From Pseudomonadota bacterium (GTDB lineage: Bacteria; Pseudomonadota; Gammaproteobacteria; Burkholderiales; Gallionellaceae): a stretch of DNA of 64,000 bases. Below the pieces are notes generated by a model. It was not told where the DNA came from and searched no databases. It saw only the letters and a list, made by a program, of their open reading frames with translations. The stretch covers positions 47,439-111,438 of the forward strand of contig JAJZTF010000008.1 in assembly GCA_021821945.1 (NCBI GenBank), given 5' to 3'. Each line of letters begins with the position of its first letter. Within the stretch, counting starts at the first letter, position 1. The position numbers were made by a program, and so were the translations under genes. Of this stretch, positions 45,782-55,830 are shown piece after piece.

Positions 45782-45945
45782 CTGCAGCCCTTCCCTGGTG
45801 TAAGCGCGCTTCGCGTCCATTCGAATTATCCATTGAAAAACAGGGGAATTTTTCACATGAAGGATGCAAAGCGCTGGACTAGGCCGCCGGTGTCAAGTCA
45901 TAATCACTTTGAAGTATATGGCATGCCTGATTACGGATACCCTGG

Positions 45946-47832
45946 ATGACACGAGTGCAACATGAATTACCCAGCTGCCTGGTTAAACAGCAAGATGGCA
46001 TCTATGTCGAGCTGTCGAAGGCAGCCGGCAAAATGGAAGACGCGATCAACAGGATTTTCGAAGCCGGCGCAAGGTTCCATGGGCTCGACTATGGTCTTCT
46101 GACCGGGTTGCTCTACGGCGATGTCATCGACCTGCATCACGGGACTGGAAGACTCAAGCTGGCCGAAGACATTGCGACCTTTCCCGCCGAACGTCGGGCC
46201 TTGTACAAAGCAGTCAAGACGGATGCCGACAAACAGCATGCCGAATATTTCTTTGAGCCTCCCTCGATCACGGCCATCACACCCGTCCACGGGGATGCAG
46301 GGGAAAATGGCCCGGTCCCGGGCATGGCAAAAGAACTGCAGCCCACGAAGCTCGACATCGACGAGTTCATCGCGGACATGTGGCTTAAGGGCGTGCGCTA
46401 CGGCATCGATGTCGAATCGGTCAAGAAGGTCATGGAAAAGCGCGAGACCGTGCGCATGATCATAGCCTCGCAGCGCGATGCGACGGAAGGCATCGATGCC
46501 GGGATCGAGGAGGCCTGCAATGTGTTGCACAGGGATAATTCCCCCAAGCTTCAGGCCAACGGAAAGGCCGATCTGCGCAGATTCCAGAACCGTTTCCCGC
46601 AAATTGCAAGCGGTGCGCGCCTGTTAAAGAAGAAACCGCTTATGCCGGGAAAACCCGGATACAAGGTGAGCGGGGAAATGATATTGCCACGCGCACCACT
46701 CGACGAGATCGATCTTCAGTCTATGGCAGGACCGGGCACCCGGGTAGAATTCCAGGACGGCTTTGAATACATCCTGGCAAGTCAGGATGGCTTTCTGTCC
46801 CTCGACATGGCCTCGAACATCATCTTGGTGACGGAGAAGATCGAGAACAGGAGCGGGGTGAGCATCAAGACCACCGGCGACCTTTCCCTTGCGGGCAATG
46901 AATTCATCGAGCACGGCGAAGTGCAGGAAGGACGCGTGGTCGAGGGCAGGAACATGACCTTCCTTTCGAGTGTCTATGGCGACGTGATATCTGCCGGCGG
47001 GACCATCACGCTCGAAGATAACATCTCCGGCGGAAGCGCGAAAAGCAAGGGGGGTGATGTCATCTCGAACGGGCGCGCATTCAATGCATCCATCGAGGCA
47101 TGCACGGGGAAGGTGAGGCTCAAATATGCGGAAAGCTGCCTGATCCTCGGCGGGTCAGTGTCGATAGAACGCGCGGTGAATTGCGACATTGTGGCAATCG
47201 ATGTTGAGATCGGCAGCGCCGAGGGCTGCAGCATTGCAGGAAAGCAGGTCAGAATCAATTCTTCCAGCGCCTGTCGCTCGAAGGAAACCATCGTTTCCAT
47301 GGTATTGCCCGATTTTTCTCCCCTGGATGCGCAGGCCTTGCGCGTGGAGCGCGAAATCAAGGATTGCAACAAGGTCATCGACGCAAAACGGCAGGAGCTC
47401 GAGGCGCTCAAGAATGATGCGGAATTTGCGAAGTATCTCGCACTTGTCTCAAGCATCAAGCAGGGGAAGATACAAATCGGTGCCCAGCAACAGGAACCCT
47501 GGAAAAAAATGACGGCCAGATTTGCCGGCAGCCTCAACGCAATGGGCCAACTGAACCAGCAGATCCAGGCGCAACTGGCGACACTGCAGGAACTTCAGCA
47601 GGAAAAGGAGGAGCTCGAGGCCATGCGCAAGCAGAAGGGTGCGGGCATATCCTGCGACATCGCGGAAGTGGCCGGGGAAACCCTGGTGCGCGGCCTGGTG
47701 GAAGAGGTCCATGCATTGCAAAAATATGCAGCCGGCGAGATCAGAAACAGGCTGCGCGCTCAGAACCAGCAGCGCATCTACTCCGGCGACCACGGCAGCC
47801 TTGCGTGGACCATGCAGGCCGGCAAGATCTGA
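45946..47832 (+). CDS. FapA/DUF342 family protein
   Basis: The protein is 628 residues. An N-terminal part (1-250) is alpha/beta, then a conserved DUF342 core with beta-helix-like repeats (GDLSLAGNEF, GDVISAGGTITLEDNISGG, GSVSIERAVNCD), and a C-terminal coiled coil (about 475-570). FapA proteins polymerise or act with flagellar and other polar machinery in some bacteria, but no flagellar gene is nearby. The gene stands alone with the hydrolase upstream and a convergent phosphoribosyltransferase. Start ATG 45946; no strong ribosome site is visible. Confidence 0.85.
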   Translation: MTRVQHELPSCLVKQQDGIYVELSKAAGKMEDAINRIFEAGARFHGLDYGLLTGLLYGDVIDLHHGTGRLKLAEDIATFPAERRALYKAVKTDADKQHAEYFFEPPSITAITPVHGDAGENGPVPGMAKELQPTKLDIDEFIADMWLKGVRYGIDVESVKKVMEKRETVRMIIASQRDATEGIDAGIEEACNVLHRDNSPKLQANGKADLRRFQNRFPQIASGARLLKKKPLMPGKPGYKVSGEMILPRAPLDEIDLQSMAGPGTRVEFQDGFEYILASQDGFLSLDMASNIILVTEKIENRSGVSIKTTGDLSLAGNEFIEHGEVQEGRVVEGRNMTFLSSVYGDVISAGGTITLEDNISGGSAKSKGGDVISNGRAFNASIEACTGKVRLKYAESCLILGGSVSIERAVNCDIVAIDVEIGSAEGCSIAGKQVRINSSSACRSKETIVSMVLPDFSPLDAQALRVEREIKDCNKVIDAKRQELEALKNDAEFAKYLALVSSIKQGKIQIGAQQQEPWKKMTARFAGSLNAMGQLNQQIQAQLATLQELQQEKEELEAMRKQKGAGISCDIAEVAGETLVRGLVEEVHALQKYAAGEIRNRLRAQNQQRIYSGDHGSLAWTMQAGKI

Positions 47833-47859
47833 ACGACTCAGCCGGCCTTGACCAGGCAC

Positions 47860-48474
47860 TCAGGCCTTGAGGGTCTCGACCACTTCCTCATCATCGACCT
47901 GATCGAAGGATAGGTAGAACTGCCCGACTGCATAGAATTGGTCCGGGACTTCCAGGCACACCACCTGGTCCGCATAGGGCCCGATTCTCTCAAGCGTGTC
48001 GCTTGGCGCCACAGGAACCGCGCAGACCAGCTTCAGGGGGTGCTTCGCGCGCAGCGCGTGAAGCGCTGCAATCATCGTCGAGCCTGTCGCAAGGCCGTCG
48101 TCGACCACGATCACGATGCGCCCAGAAGGATCGATGGGTGCGCGTATCGGTGTATAGCTGGCACGCCGCTCGCGCATCACCGCCATCTGTGCAGACTTTT
48201 CCTCCTCCAGGTATTTTTCCGGCATATTCGAGGCATACTCGGAAAGATAGGTCCAGCCCGTCTCGTCCACAGAACCGATGGCGAACTCGGGGTTGCCAGG
48301 CGCACGAAGCTTGCGCACCAGCACGACATCGAGATCCCCATCAAGCGCCTTTGCGATGATCCTGCCCATGGGGACTGCGCCTCTGGGGATCGCCAGAACC
48401 AGTGGCTTCTTTCCCTTGTATTCTTCGAGCGCATGGGCCAGCCTGTTTGCCGCATCTTGCCGATCTCGAAACAT
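47860..48474 (-). CDS. Phosphoribosyltransferase domain protein
   Basis: The protein is 204 residues. The PRPP-binding motif is IVIVVDDGLATGSTM, preceded by a LAIPRGAVPMG loop with the PPi loop and hood typical of the standalone branch. It belongs to the group found with dienelactone hydrolase-like proteins, here separated by FapA. Usual purine/pyrimidine salvage substrates are not indicated. It is 27 bp downstream of the Lon-like protease gene on the same strand and may be co-transcribed with it. Confidence 0.9.
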   Translation of the reverse strand: MFRDRQDAANRLAHALEEYKGKKPLVLAIPRGAVPMGRIIAKALDGDLDVVLVRKLRAPGNPEFAIGSVDETGWTYLSEYASNMPEKYLEEEKSAQMAVMRERRASYTPIRAPIDPSGRIVIVVDDGLATGSTMIAALHALRAKHPLKLVCAVPVAPSDTLERIGPYADQVVCLEVPDQFYAVGQFYLSFDQVDDEEVVETLKA

Positions 48475-48501
48475 GGCATTTCTCCTTTCGGTCAGAAATA
48501 C

Positions 48502-50910
48502 TCAGCGGACATGCTTTCTGGCAGGCTTGGGGTGTTCGGAGGCCCAGCATGCGCGGCGATAGGCCTGCAGGGTCTTCTGTGCGCGTCCCAGCACGCTCGC
48601 ATGCGGATAATTTCCCTCCGCATCCGGCTCACCCGCATCCGCCCCCATCAATATCTGCATGCCCGAATTCACATGCTCCACTGCATGGATATGAAACATG
48701 CCCTGCTCAACCGCATCGATCACCCTGCGATCCAGCATCAGGTGCATGCGGTTCCTGGAAGGAATCAGCACGCCCTGTTTTCCGTTCAGCCCCGCGGCAA
48801 GACAGGCTTCGAAATAGCCTTCGATCTTGTCGTTGATCCCGCCGACCGGCAGCACCTCCCCGTGCTGATTGAGCGCACCGGTCACCGCCATGCCCTGCGC
48901 TATCGGCAAGCCGGACAGCGACGAAAGCAATGCATAGAATTCGGCGCAGGAAGCCGAGTCGCCCTCGACGCCATTGTATTCCTGTTCGAGCACGAGTGCA
49001 GCGTTCAGCGCCAGCGGGGCCATGCGATGGAAGATCGCGGAAAGATAGCTTTGCAGTATCAGGACTCCCTTGTCGTGTATGGGGCCTGACATCTCGACTT
49101 CGCGTTCTATGTTGAGCAAGCCGTCGTTTCCTGCGAAGGTGCGCGCACTGACCCTCATCGGATAGCCGAAGCGATAGTCTCCCAGATCGACCACGGTCAG
49201 GCCGTTGACCTGCCCCGTCTTCTCCCCCTCAAGGCTGATCAGCACCTCCCCGTCCCTGATCAATTCCTGCATGCGCCTTGCAGGATAGTCGTGACGCCTG
49301 ATGCGCGCGGCAAGAGCCGCCTCGACATCCTGAATCTCGACCAGCGTGCCGGAACGCTGCCTGCAGATCGCCGCGCTTTCCACGAGCTGCCCTTCTATCC
49401 TTGAAAAATTCGCGCTCTGTCTTGTCTGGTCGTCCACCGCGCGATGCGCCTCTTCGATGAGACGGGCGACAGCGGCGCTGTCGAAATGAGGCAAGCCCAG
49501 GCTCTTGCAGCAGTGCGAGACGAAAATGCCGAAAGCCAGGCGCGTCTCTTCCGATGATGAAAAACTCTCCGCAAAATCGACCTTCACCCGGAATCGCCGG
49601 GCAAACTCGGGGTCCTCTTCCTGCAGCTCATAATATTGCTCCCGGGAGCCTATCAGGACGATCTTGACCTCGACCTCGACCGTCTCCGGCGCCAGCGATA
49701 CCGCTGATATTGGCGCGAATGCGGTTCCCGGCTCCTCGATCTGCAGCCTGCCGCTGCGCAGGAATCGTCTCAGTTTTTCCCACACCAGCCCGTCCGTCAG
49801 AAGATCGCGCAAATGCAAAAGCAGAAATCCGCCGTGCGCCTTGAGCAGGCTGCCCGCGCGGATCCGCGAGAAGTCGGTCACCAGCACATCGTTCTCGCTC
49901 TGGTATTCGATGCTGCCGAAGAGCGACCTGAAGAGCGGATTGTCCTCGACGATCACGGGTGCGCCTTCAAGGCCGCCGTTGTCGACCACGAGATTGATTC
50001 GATAGCGCGAGAGCACGGCGGAAAGCTCCCCCTCCCTGTCCGTCTCATCCGTGTCGGCTGGCTCGAAGAGATCGAGATTCCCGAGCACATCCTGCGCCAC
50101 CTGATCGAGATAGGCGCCGAGCCTGACCGCATCGATGATATTGAAACGGCCGCGTATCTTCTGAATTTCCGCATCCAGCAGTTCACCGGCATGCCTGCGT
50201 CTCAAGGCGGAAAGGGATGCATGCATCGCCTTCTCCATCGGACGGGTCCTGTCCAGAAACATCGTGATTTCCGCGCGCAACTCCTGCTCGAATTTCTCGA
50301 TCTCGGTTCGCCGCTCTTTGGACAGCGCGAGCATCTCGCTCTCGGTCAGCGGATGCCTGTTCTCGTCCAGAAACGTGAAAACGAGATGCCCCGATTCCCT
50401 GTGCAGCATGAAACCTCTCGCCTCTGCAAAGGCATCGAGCTCGGCGTATGCGCCCGCTTCCTCATCCTTGTATTTTTTTTCGATGCGCAGGCTCTCGTCC
50501 TTGAAATCCTGCCTTTTCAGACGCTGCGGAATCTCGTCCTGCAAGGATCTGGTCATTTCGGACATGAGCTGGCGCAGCATCCGCCCCTGTCCCGCAGGGA
50601 GGCGCAGCGCACGGGGACGTTCCGGCTCATCGAAATTGTGCAGGAAGCAAAGGTCGGTAGGCACCGCCTTTTTCCTGGCCGCGTCACTCATCGCCTGCTG
50701 CAGCAAGGAAGAACGCCCGCTTCCGACCTCGCCCAGAACGAAAAGGTTGTAGTCCGGCTGATCCATGGAAAGACCGAATCGTGCGGCATCCTGGGCGCGC
50801 TCCTGCCCTATCCAGGGCAACGGGTGCGCCTGCAACCCGGAAGTATCGGAGTAACCCAGGGCATCGGGCTTTATGGTCAGGCGCAGCTCTGCAGGACCAA
50901 GGGTTGTCAT
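48502..50910 (-). CDS. Lon-like ATP-dependent serine protease
   Basis: The protein is 802 residues. It belongs to the Lon-related (YcbZ/LonB-like) branch: an AAA-like N-terminal part, a helical middle, and a C-terminal Lon peptidase domain. The catalytic dyad is Ser652 (EGDSASCAEFY) and Lys695 (GGINDKIEGYFE), 43 residues apart, as in E. coli Lon. The Walker A loop reads GEVGSGRS, with Arg in place of Lys. ATG 50910 is chosen since AAGGGG is 8 bases upstream; ATG 50916 is too near it. It is upstream of the phosphoribosyltransferase gene. Confidence 0.9.
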   Translation of the reverse strand: MTTLGPAELRLTIKPDALGYSDTSGLQAHPLPWIGQERAQDAARFGLSMDQPDYNLFVLGEVGSGRSSLLQQAMSDAARKKAVPTDLCFLHNFDEPERPRALRLPAGQGRMLRQLMSEMTRSLQDEIPQRLKRQDFKDESLRIEKKYKDEEAGAYAELDAFAEARGFMLHRESGHLVFTFLDENRHPLTESEMLALSKERRTEIEKFEQELRAEITMFLDRTRPMEKAMHASLSALRRRHAGELLDAEIQKIRGRFNIIDAVRLGAYLDQVAQDVLGNLDLFEPADTDETDREGELSAVLSRYRINLVVDNGGLEGAPVIVEDNPLFRSLFGSIEYQSENDVLVTDFSRIRAGSLLKAHGGFLLLHLRDLLTDGLVWEKLRRFLRSGRLQIEEPGTAFAPISAVSLAPETVEVEVKIVLIGSREQYYELQEEDPEFARRFRVKVDFAESFSSSEETRLAFGIFVSHCCKSLGLPHFDSAAVARLIEEAHRAVDDQTRQSANFSRIEGQLVESAAICRQRSGTLVEIQDVEAALAARIRRHDYPARRMQELIRDGEVLISLEGEKTGQVNGLTVVDLGDYRFGYPMRVSARTFAGNDGLLNIEREVEMSGPIHDKGVLILQSYLSAIFHRMAPLALNAALVLEQEYNGVEGDSASCAEFYALLSSLSGLPIAQGMAVTGALNQHGEVLPVGGINDKIEGYFEACLAAGLNGKQGVLIPSRNRMHLMLDRRVIDAVEQGMFHIHAVEHVNSGMQILMGADAGEPDAEGNYPHASVLGRAQKTLQAYRRACWASEHPKPARKHVR

Positions 50911-50986
50911 CAGCATGTCCCCTTAGCGGAAGACCCCAACACGATCGCAAATCCCGCACATGTCTCCCTCACGAAAGCATTGAAAA

Positions 50987-53914
50987 TCAGCCGAATGCCT
51001 GGGCGATTTCATCCGCGCACTTGATGACAGTCGCGACGATTTCATCGACTTTCTCATCGGCAATGCCAAGCGCGCGCCATTGATCCTTGTCCATCTCGCA
51101 GACCAGCGTTTCCCTGATGCCGAAATTCTGCAGCACCTTCTCCGCAAGATGCGTCAACATCACGAGTGTTCCTGCACCCTTGGGCGCAGCATGGTGGTAA
51201 CGGATCACATCGGCGATCTCGGGTTCCAGCCCCCAGCGTTCAGCCAGGAGTGCGCCCATTTCGGCATGCCCCATCTCCAGCATCTCGGCTTCCAGCGTCT
51301 CGAGCGGAATGTCTTCTGCGGAGAGGCGCGCATGAAACCTGTCGCTCAGTTCAGGATCGATGTAGTCCAGGACCAGAAAGCCGATGTCATGCAAGAGGCC
51401 CGCAAGATAGATGTCCTCCTCTGACGGGAGCATCTTGCGCGGCATCGCTTTCGCGATCACCTCCATCGCAAGGGCGACCGCCATGCTGTGCAGCCAGAGC
51501 TTCTCGGCATCCAGCAGGCCCGGCGGTTTCCTCACGAGCGAGCCGTTCAGCGCGATGCCCAGCGCGATCATCTTGATGCGCTTGATGCCGAGCACTGCCG
51601 AGGCATCCTTCACCGAAAGAACCTTCCTGGATGTGAAGAACATCGGCGAATTTGCAAGCCCGATGATCTTGGCCAGGATAGCTGCGTCCCTGGTTGCAAG
51701 TTTGAGCAGCTCTTCGTCGCCCTCATCCGAGGCCAGGTTGATCGCCAGTATCTCCTGGGCGATCCTGGGCATCGCAGGCAAAGAGAGCAGGCACTCTATC
51801 GCCTTGTGCATTTCCGCAGACACGCCCGGCTGATGAGCAATCTGGATCGGCGATTTTTTCCTCGCCCAGTCGAGCAATGCAGCCGCCGGCATGGGACGCG
51901 CGAGGAAATAGCCCTGTCCGACATGGCAATCCAGTTTGAGCAACGCATCGAGGTGCGCCTGGGTTTCGACGCCTTCGGCCACAGTCTTGAGCTCGAATGC
52001 ACGGGATATCGCGATGATGCCGGAAACGATCGCATGGTCACCCTTGTTCATGTCGAGGTTGCGCACAAAGGAGCGGTCTATCTTTAGCGTATTGACGGGC
52101 AGCGTGCTGAGATATGAAAGGGAGGAATATCCCGTTCCGAAATCGTCCAGGGCGAACCCGACGCCCATCCTCGCGCACTGCTCGACGACCAGCCTGACCC
52201 TTCCGATATCCTCGAATGCGGAAGTCTCGAGCACCTCGACCTGCAGGCGTCCCGCAGGCATCGTGGCATAGCGGGAGAGCTGCTGCTGCAATTTTTCCAC
52301 GAAATCCAGCGACCCCAGATGATAGGCGGAAATGTTGATGCTGACCTCGATGTCCAAGCCGATTTCCCGCCAAAGCGCCATCTGCTTCAACGCCGTGGAA
52401 ATCACCCATTCCCCCACCTCGATATCGAGCTCGCTGTTCTCTATGGCCGGCAAGAACCGGGCCGGCGTCAAAAGCCCCAACTTGGGGTGGTTCCAGCGCA
52501 ACAGCGCTTCGACTCCGACCACTTCCCTTGTGTTCAGATCGACCTTGGGCTGGTAATAAAGCTCGAACTGGTTCTCCTCCAGTCCTTGCCGTATGCGCTT
52601 CAGCATTTCCTGCTGGTTGCGCGCGCGGTGGTCAAGCGCAGGATCATAGATATGGTAACGGTTCCTGCCCGACTGCTTGGCCGTATACATCGCCTGGTCC
52701 GCATGGCGCAAGAGCGTGTCAGGATGCTCGTCATCCAGCGGATAGATGCTCACCCCTATGCTCGCGCCCATCACGAAATCCTTGCCGCCGACATAGATGG
52801 GCCCGGAAATCACGGATAGCAGTCGTTCCAGCGCCATGCTGCACTCATCCCCGCGCTCGAGTCCGAGCAAAAGGACGACGAATTCGTCTCCGCCCATGCG
52901 CGCGACCGTATCGCCCCCTCTTATGGTCTGCTGTATGCGCTGGGCGATGTTGATCAGCACCTCGTCCCCGACGGCATGCCCCATGGTGTCGTTGACCAGC
53001 TTGAAGCCGTCAAGATCGAGATAGCAGATCGCCAGCATGTTCCGCTCGCGGTTCGCCTGGGATATCGCCTGCTTCAGCCTGTCACCGAGCAGCGTCCTGT
53101 TGGGCAGCCCGGTCAGCGTATCGTAATGGGCGATGCGTTCAAGCTGCTTCTCATGCTGCTTGAATACCGTGATATCGGATGAGATGCCGACATAGTTTGC
53201 GATCTCCCCATCTTCGTTCCTGATCGCGGAAATGCTGAGCCATTCCGCATAAAGCTCGCCGCTCTTCCTGAGGTTCCAGAGCTCCCCCGACCAGTGGCCC
53301 GCACTTGCGACTGCCTGCCACATGGACTCGTAAAACGCCGGACTCTGATGGCCGGACTGGAGTATCCTGAGATTCTTTCCGACAAGTTCCTCGCGCGAGT
53401 AGCCCGTGATCCTGCTGAATGCCGCGTTCACATGCAGCACATTGCCATTTTCATCGTTGATCGAGACGCCTTCCTGCATGTTCTCGAACACCTTGAATAT
53501 CAGACGCAACCTGTCTTCGGTCCGCCTGTGCTCCGTGATATCCGCCGCAAGCCCCATCAGGCCGACAAGGTTGCCTTCCCTGGAAAACAGCTTGATCCGG
53601 GTGAATTCTAAAAGGTGCTCCCTGCCATCCTTCAAGCGCAGCCACAACGTCGAGACATGAGGTTTTTCCTGGGCGTAGCACTGCCTGTCGGACCGGGTGA
53701 AGCTCGCGGAAACATCGGAAGGCAAAGCATCCTCGTAGCGCTCTGCTCCGACGAGCGCCGCCTCGGCAACCCCCAGCGCGTTGCAGAAGAATCTGTTGAC
53801 GAACCTGATCCTGCCATCCGCGCCCAGCATCCAGACGCCCATGGTTGCGCTATCCAGCATCAACCTCAGCAGCTCAGAATCTTGATCTTTTTCCGCGATA
53901 ACGCGATTGGACAT
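50987..53914 (-). CDS. PAS-PAS-GGDEF-EAL-HDOD signalling protein
   Basis: The protein is 975 residues with no membrane segment. Two PAS domains (about 18-130 and 135-255) precede a GGDEF diguanylate cyclase domain (MGGDEFVVLL, with the inhibitory RGGD site 5 residues before it), an EAL phosphodiesterase domain with all signature residues (EALLRWNHP, INISAYHL, LDDFGTGYSSL, KIDRSF, AEGVET), and a C-terminal HDOD domain (LHDIGFLVLDYID). Both c-di-GMP activities appear intact; their balance is likely set by the PAS domains. Start ATG 53914 is the most likely, though the ribosome site is poor and the frame is open further. It is divergent from the chemoreceptor gene. Confidence 0.9.
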   Translation of the reverse strand: MSNRVIAEKDQDSELLRLMLDSATMGVWMLGADGRIRFVNRFFCNALGVAEAALVGAERYEDALPSDVSASFTRSDRQCYAQEKPHVSTLWLRLKDGREHLLEFTRIKLFSREGNLVGLMGLAADITEHRRTEDRLRLIFKVFENMQEGVSINDENGNVLHVNAAFSRITGYSREELVGKNLRILQSGHQSPAFYESMWQAVASAGHWSGELWNLRKSGELYAEWLSISAIRNEDGEIANYVGISSDITVFKQHEKQLERIAHYDTLTGLPNRTLLGDRLKQAISQANRERNMLAICYLDLDGFKLVNDTMGHAVGDEVLINIAQRIQQTIRGGDTVARMGGDEFVVLLLGLERGDECSMALERLLSVISGPIYVGGKDFVMGASIGVSIYPLDDEHPDTLLRHADQAMYTAKQSGRNRYHIYDPALDHRARNQQEMLKRIRQGLEENQFELYYQPKVDLNTREVVGVEALLRWNHPKLGLLTPARFLPAIENSELDIEVGEWVISTALKQMALWREIGLDIEVSINISAYHLGSLDFVEKLQQQLSRYATMPAGRLQVEVLETSAFEDIGRVRLVVEQCARMGVGFALDDFGTGYSSLSYLSTLPVNTLKIDRSFVRNLDMNKGDHAIVSGIIAISRAFELKTVAEGVETQAHLDALLKLDCHVGQGYFLARPMPAAALLDWARKKSPIQIAHQPGVSAEMHKAIECLLSLPAMPRIAQEILAINLASDEGDEELLKLATRDAAILAKIIGLANSPMFFTSRKVLSVKDASAVLGIKRIKMIALGIALNGSLVRKPPGLLDAEKLWLHSMAVALAMEVIAKAMPRKMLPSEEDIYLAGLLHDIGFLVLDYIDPELSDRFHARLSAEDIPLETLEAEMLEMGHAEMGALLAERWGLEPEIADVIRYHHAAPKGAGTLVMLTHLAEKVLQNFGIRETLVCEMDKDQWRALGIADEKVDEIVATVIKCADEIAQAFG

Positions 53915-54096
53915 TGGGCGTAACGAAAACGACAAATAATGGGCACAGCATACCCCATAGACCCACGTCCGGCAAACATCGGCCCCCTTTGATGCCGGCA
54001 GCCCACTAGTCCATATGAAATGCTCGGGTATTTGACACAAAACTGCAACAATGAACCGGGAAAATTGCAAGCCCATGCAAATGTACAAATGAATTG

Positions 54097-55758
54097 ATGA
54101 TGTCCCGTCTTAAGAATTTGAAAATCAGCGCCAGGATCTTCCTTCTGGTGGCCGTCTCCGCCCTCGCCATCGTCATGCTTGGGATGGCCGTATTCATGCA
54201 GTTCAGAAACAACAACGCGATCATCAGCACCATCCTCAACAAGACGGTGCCCGCCCTGGGATCGCTGTCCGACCTCGAATCCGACATCAAGGACATGCAG
54301 ATCAAGGGGATGACCTATATCTACTCCTCCGACGCGCAGCTTTCCGGCGTGCTTGCCGACAAGCTTCCGGAAGTTCAGGACCTGGTCAAAAAGCGGCTCG
54401 ACGCGCAGAAAGCCGATGACGAGAAGCAGAAAAAGATCATCGAACAGCTCAAGGATCAGTTGCAACAGTATATGGATGCGGTGGGGCAGAGCGTCTCCCT
54501 CAAGAAAAACGGGCAGAACGATCTGGCCATCGCGGATTTCGAGTCAAACGCGATGGCATACCAGAACGAGCTGCTGCAGACGCTTGCCACACTGAGGATA
54601 GAGAAACTGCGCACCAACGATGCGGCGGTCGGCCTTTTCATGTCCAACAGCTCAAACAGCCTCAAGGTATTGCCGTCAGCTATCACGATCACCTTGCTGC
54701 TGATGATTGCATCCGGCATATGGCTTTTCCGCAGCACCGTCCTGCCAGCCCGGGCAATGGAGGCCGCGATGAAGAAAATCTCGGCATCGCTCGATTTCAC
54801 GCACCGCGTACCCATGACCCGCAAGGATGAGATCGGCAACTCCATCGCTTCCTTCAATGACCTGATGGACACGCTGGAGCACACCCTTTCCGTGATGATG
54901 GGCGTGATCAAGCACAACGAGGTATCCTCCGCACGCATGCACCAGGCCTCCATCAAGCTCGGGCAGATCGCCCATCAGGGGAGCCATTCCGCAAACGAGA
55001 TACATGCCGCCGCGACACAGATCCAGAATCAGATCGAAAGCATCACCGTGCGCACCGAGGAGGCAGGCCTTTTGACCATCAAGTCAGGCAGGGAGGCAGC
55101 CGAGAATGCGCAGACGATACGCGCCGCAATGGGCCACTTCCAGTCGCTCACCGGCAGCGTCGAATCAGCGGCGGAACAGGTATACGCATTGGCCGGATCC
55201 AGCAGCCGCATCTCCCTCATCGTCGAGGAGATCCGCAAGATTGCAGAACAGACCAATCTGCTCGCATTGAATGCGGCCATCGAAGCCGCGCGGGCCGGGG
55301 AAGCCGGAAGAGGATTTGCCGTGGTTGCCGATGAAGTCAGGAAACTCGCCGAGAATTCGGCAGCGCTCACCCGCACCATATCGGACCAGATAGACGAGAT
55401 CCAGAGCGCATCGGCGGCATCGACCGGGATGATGAAGAAGGTCGTGACCGAGATGAACGAAACCATGACGCTTGCGAATTCAGCAGGAACGGCGATGCGC
55501 ACCATAGAGGAATACTCCCAGGATGTGATCGCAATGGTTGACAAGATCAAGCAGCTTGCATCGACCAGCCAGAGTTCGAGCCGCGGCATCGTGGCCCAGG
55601 TTGGCAATGTCTCGGAATTCATCAGGAATTCGAACATCGCAGCCAACCACACCAAGGATTCTGCCGACATGATTTTCGACATCTCGATGAGGATGAGCGA
55701 AGTGGTCAACCGCTTCAAGATCGGCGAAACCATGGAGGAACGGGTTTCGGCAGGCTAG
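54097..55758 (+). CDS. Methyl-accepting chemotaxis protein
   Basis: The protein is 553 residues. A first transmembrane helix (about 10-32) and a second (about 188-210) bracket a periplasmic four-helix-bundle domain. A HAMP domain follows, then the signalling domain with the hairpin-tip sequence [20 protein letters not shown] (first 20 shown) and [19 protein letters not shown]. No C-terminal CheR/CheB pentapeptide is present. The ligand is unknown. Two ATGs (54097, 54100) are possible starts. It faces the c-di-GMP gene at 53914. Confidence 0.92.
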   Translation: MMSRLKNLKISARIFLLVAVSALAIVMLGMAVFMQFRNNNAIISTILNKTVPALGSLSDLESDIKDMQIKGMTYIYSSDAQLSGVLADKLPEVQDLVKKRLDAQKADDEKQKKIIEQLKDQLQQYMDAVGQSVSLKKNGQNDLAIADFESNAMAYQNELLQTLATLRIEKLRTNDAAVGLFMSNSSNSLKVLPSAITITLLLMIASGIWLFRSTVLPARAMEAAMKKISASLDFTHRVPMTRKDEIGNSIASFNDLMDTLEHTLSVMMGVIKHNEVSSARMHQASIKLGQIAHQGSHSANEIHAAATQIQNQIESITVRTEEAGLLTIKSGREAAENAQTIRAAMGHFQSLTGSVESAAEQVYALAGSSSRISLIVEEIRKIAEQTNLLALNAAIEAARAGEAGRGFAVVADEVRKLAENSAALTRTISDQIDEIQSASAASTGMMKKVVTEMNETMTLANSAGTAMRTIEEYSQDVIAMVDKIKQLASTSQSSSRGIVAQVGNVSEFIRNSNIAANHTKDSADMIFDISMRMSEVVNRFKIGETMEERVSAG

Positions 55759-55830
55759 CAGCGGATCCTGCCCGCAAGGCATCAGGCAATACCTATTACC
55801 AGCCTGAATGCAGCGCGCTAAGCTTCGCCA

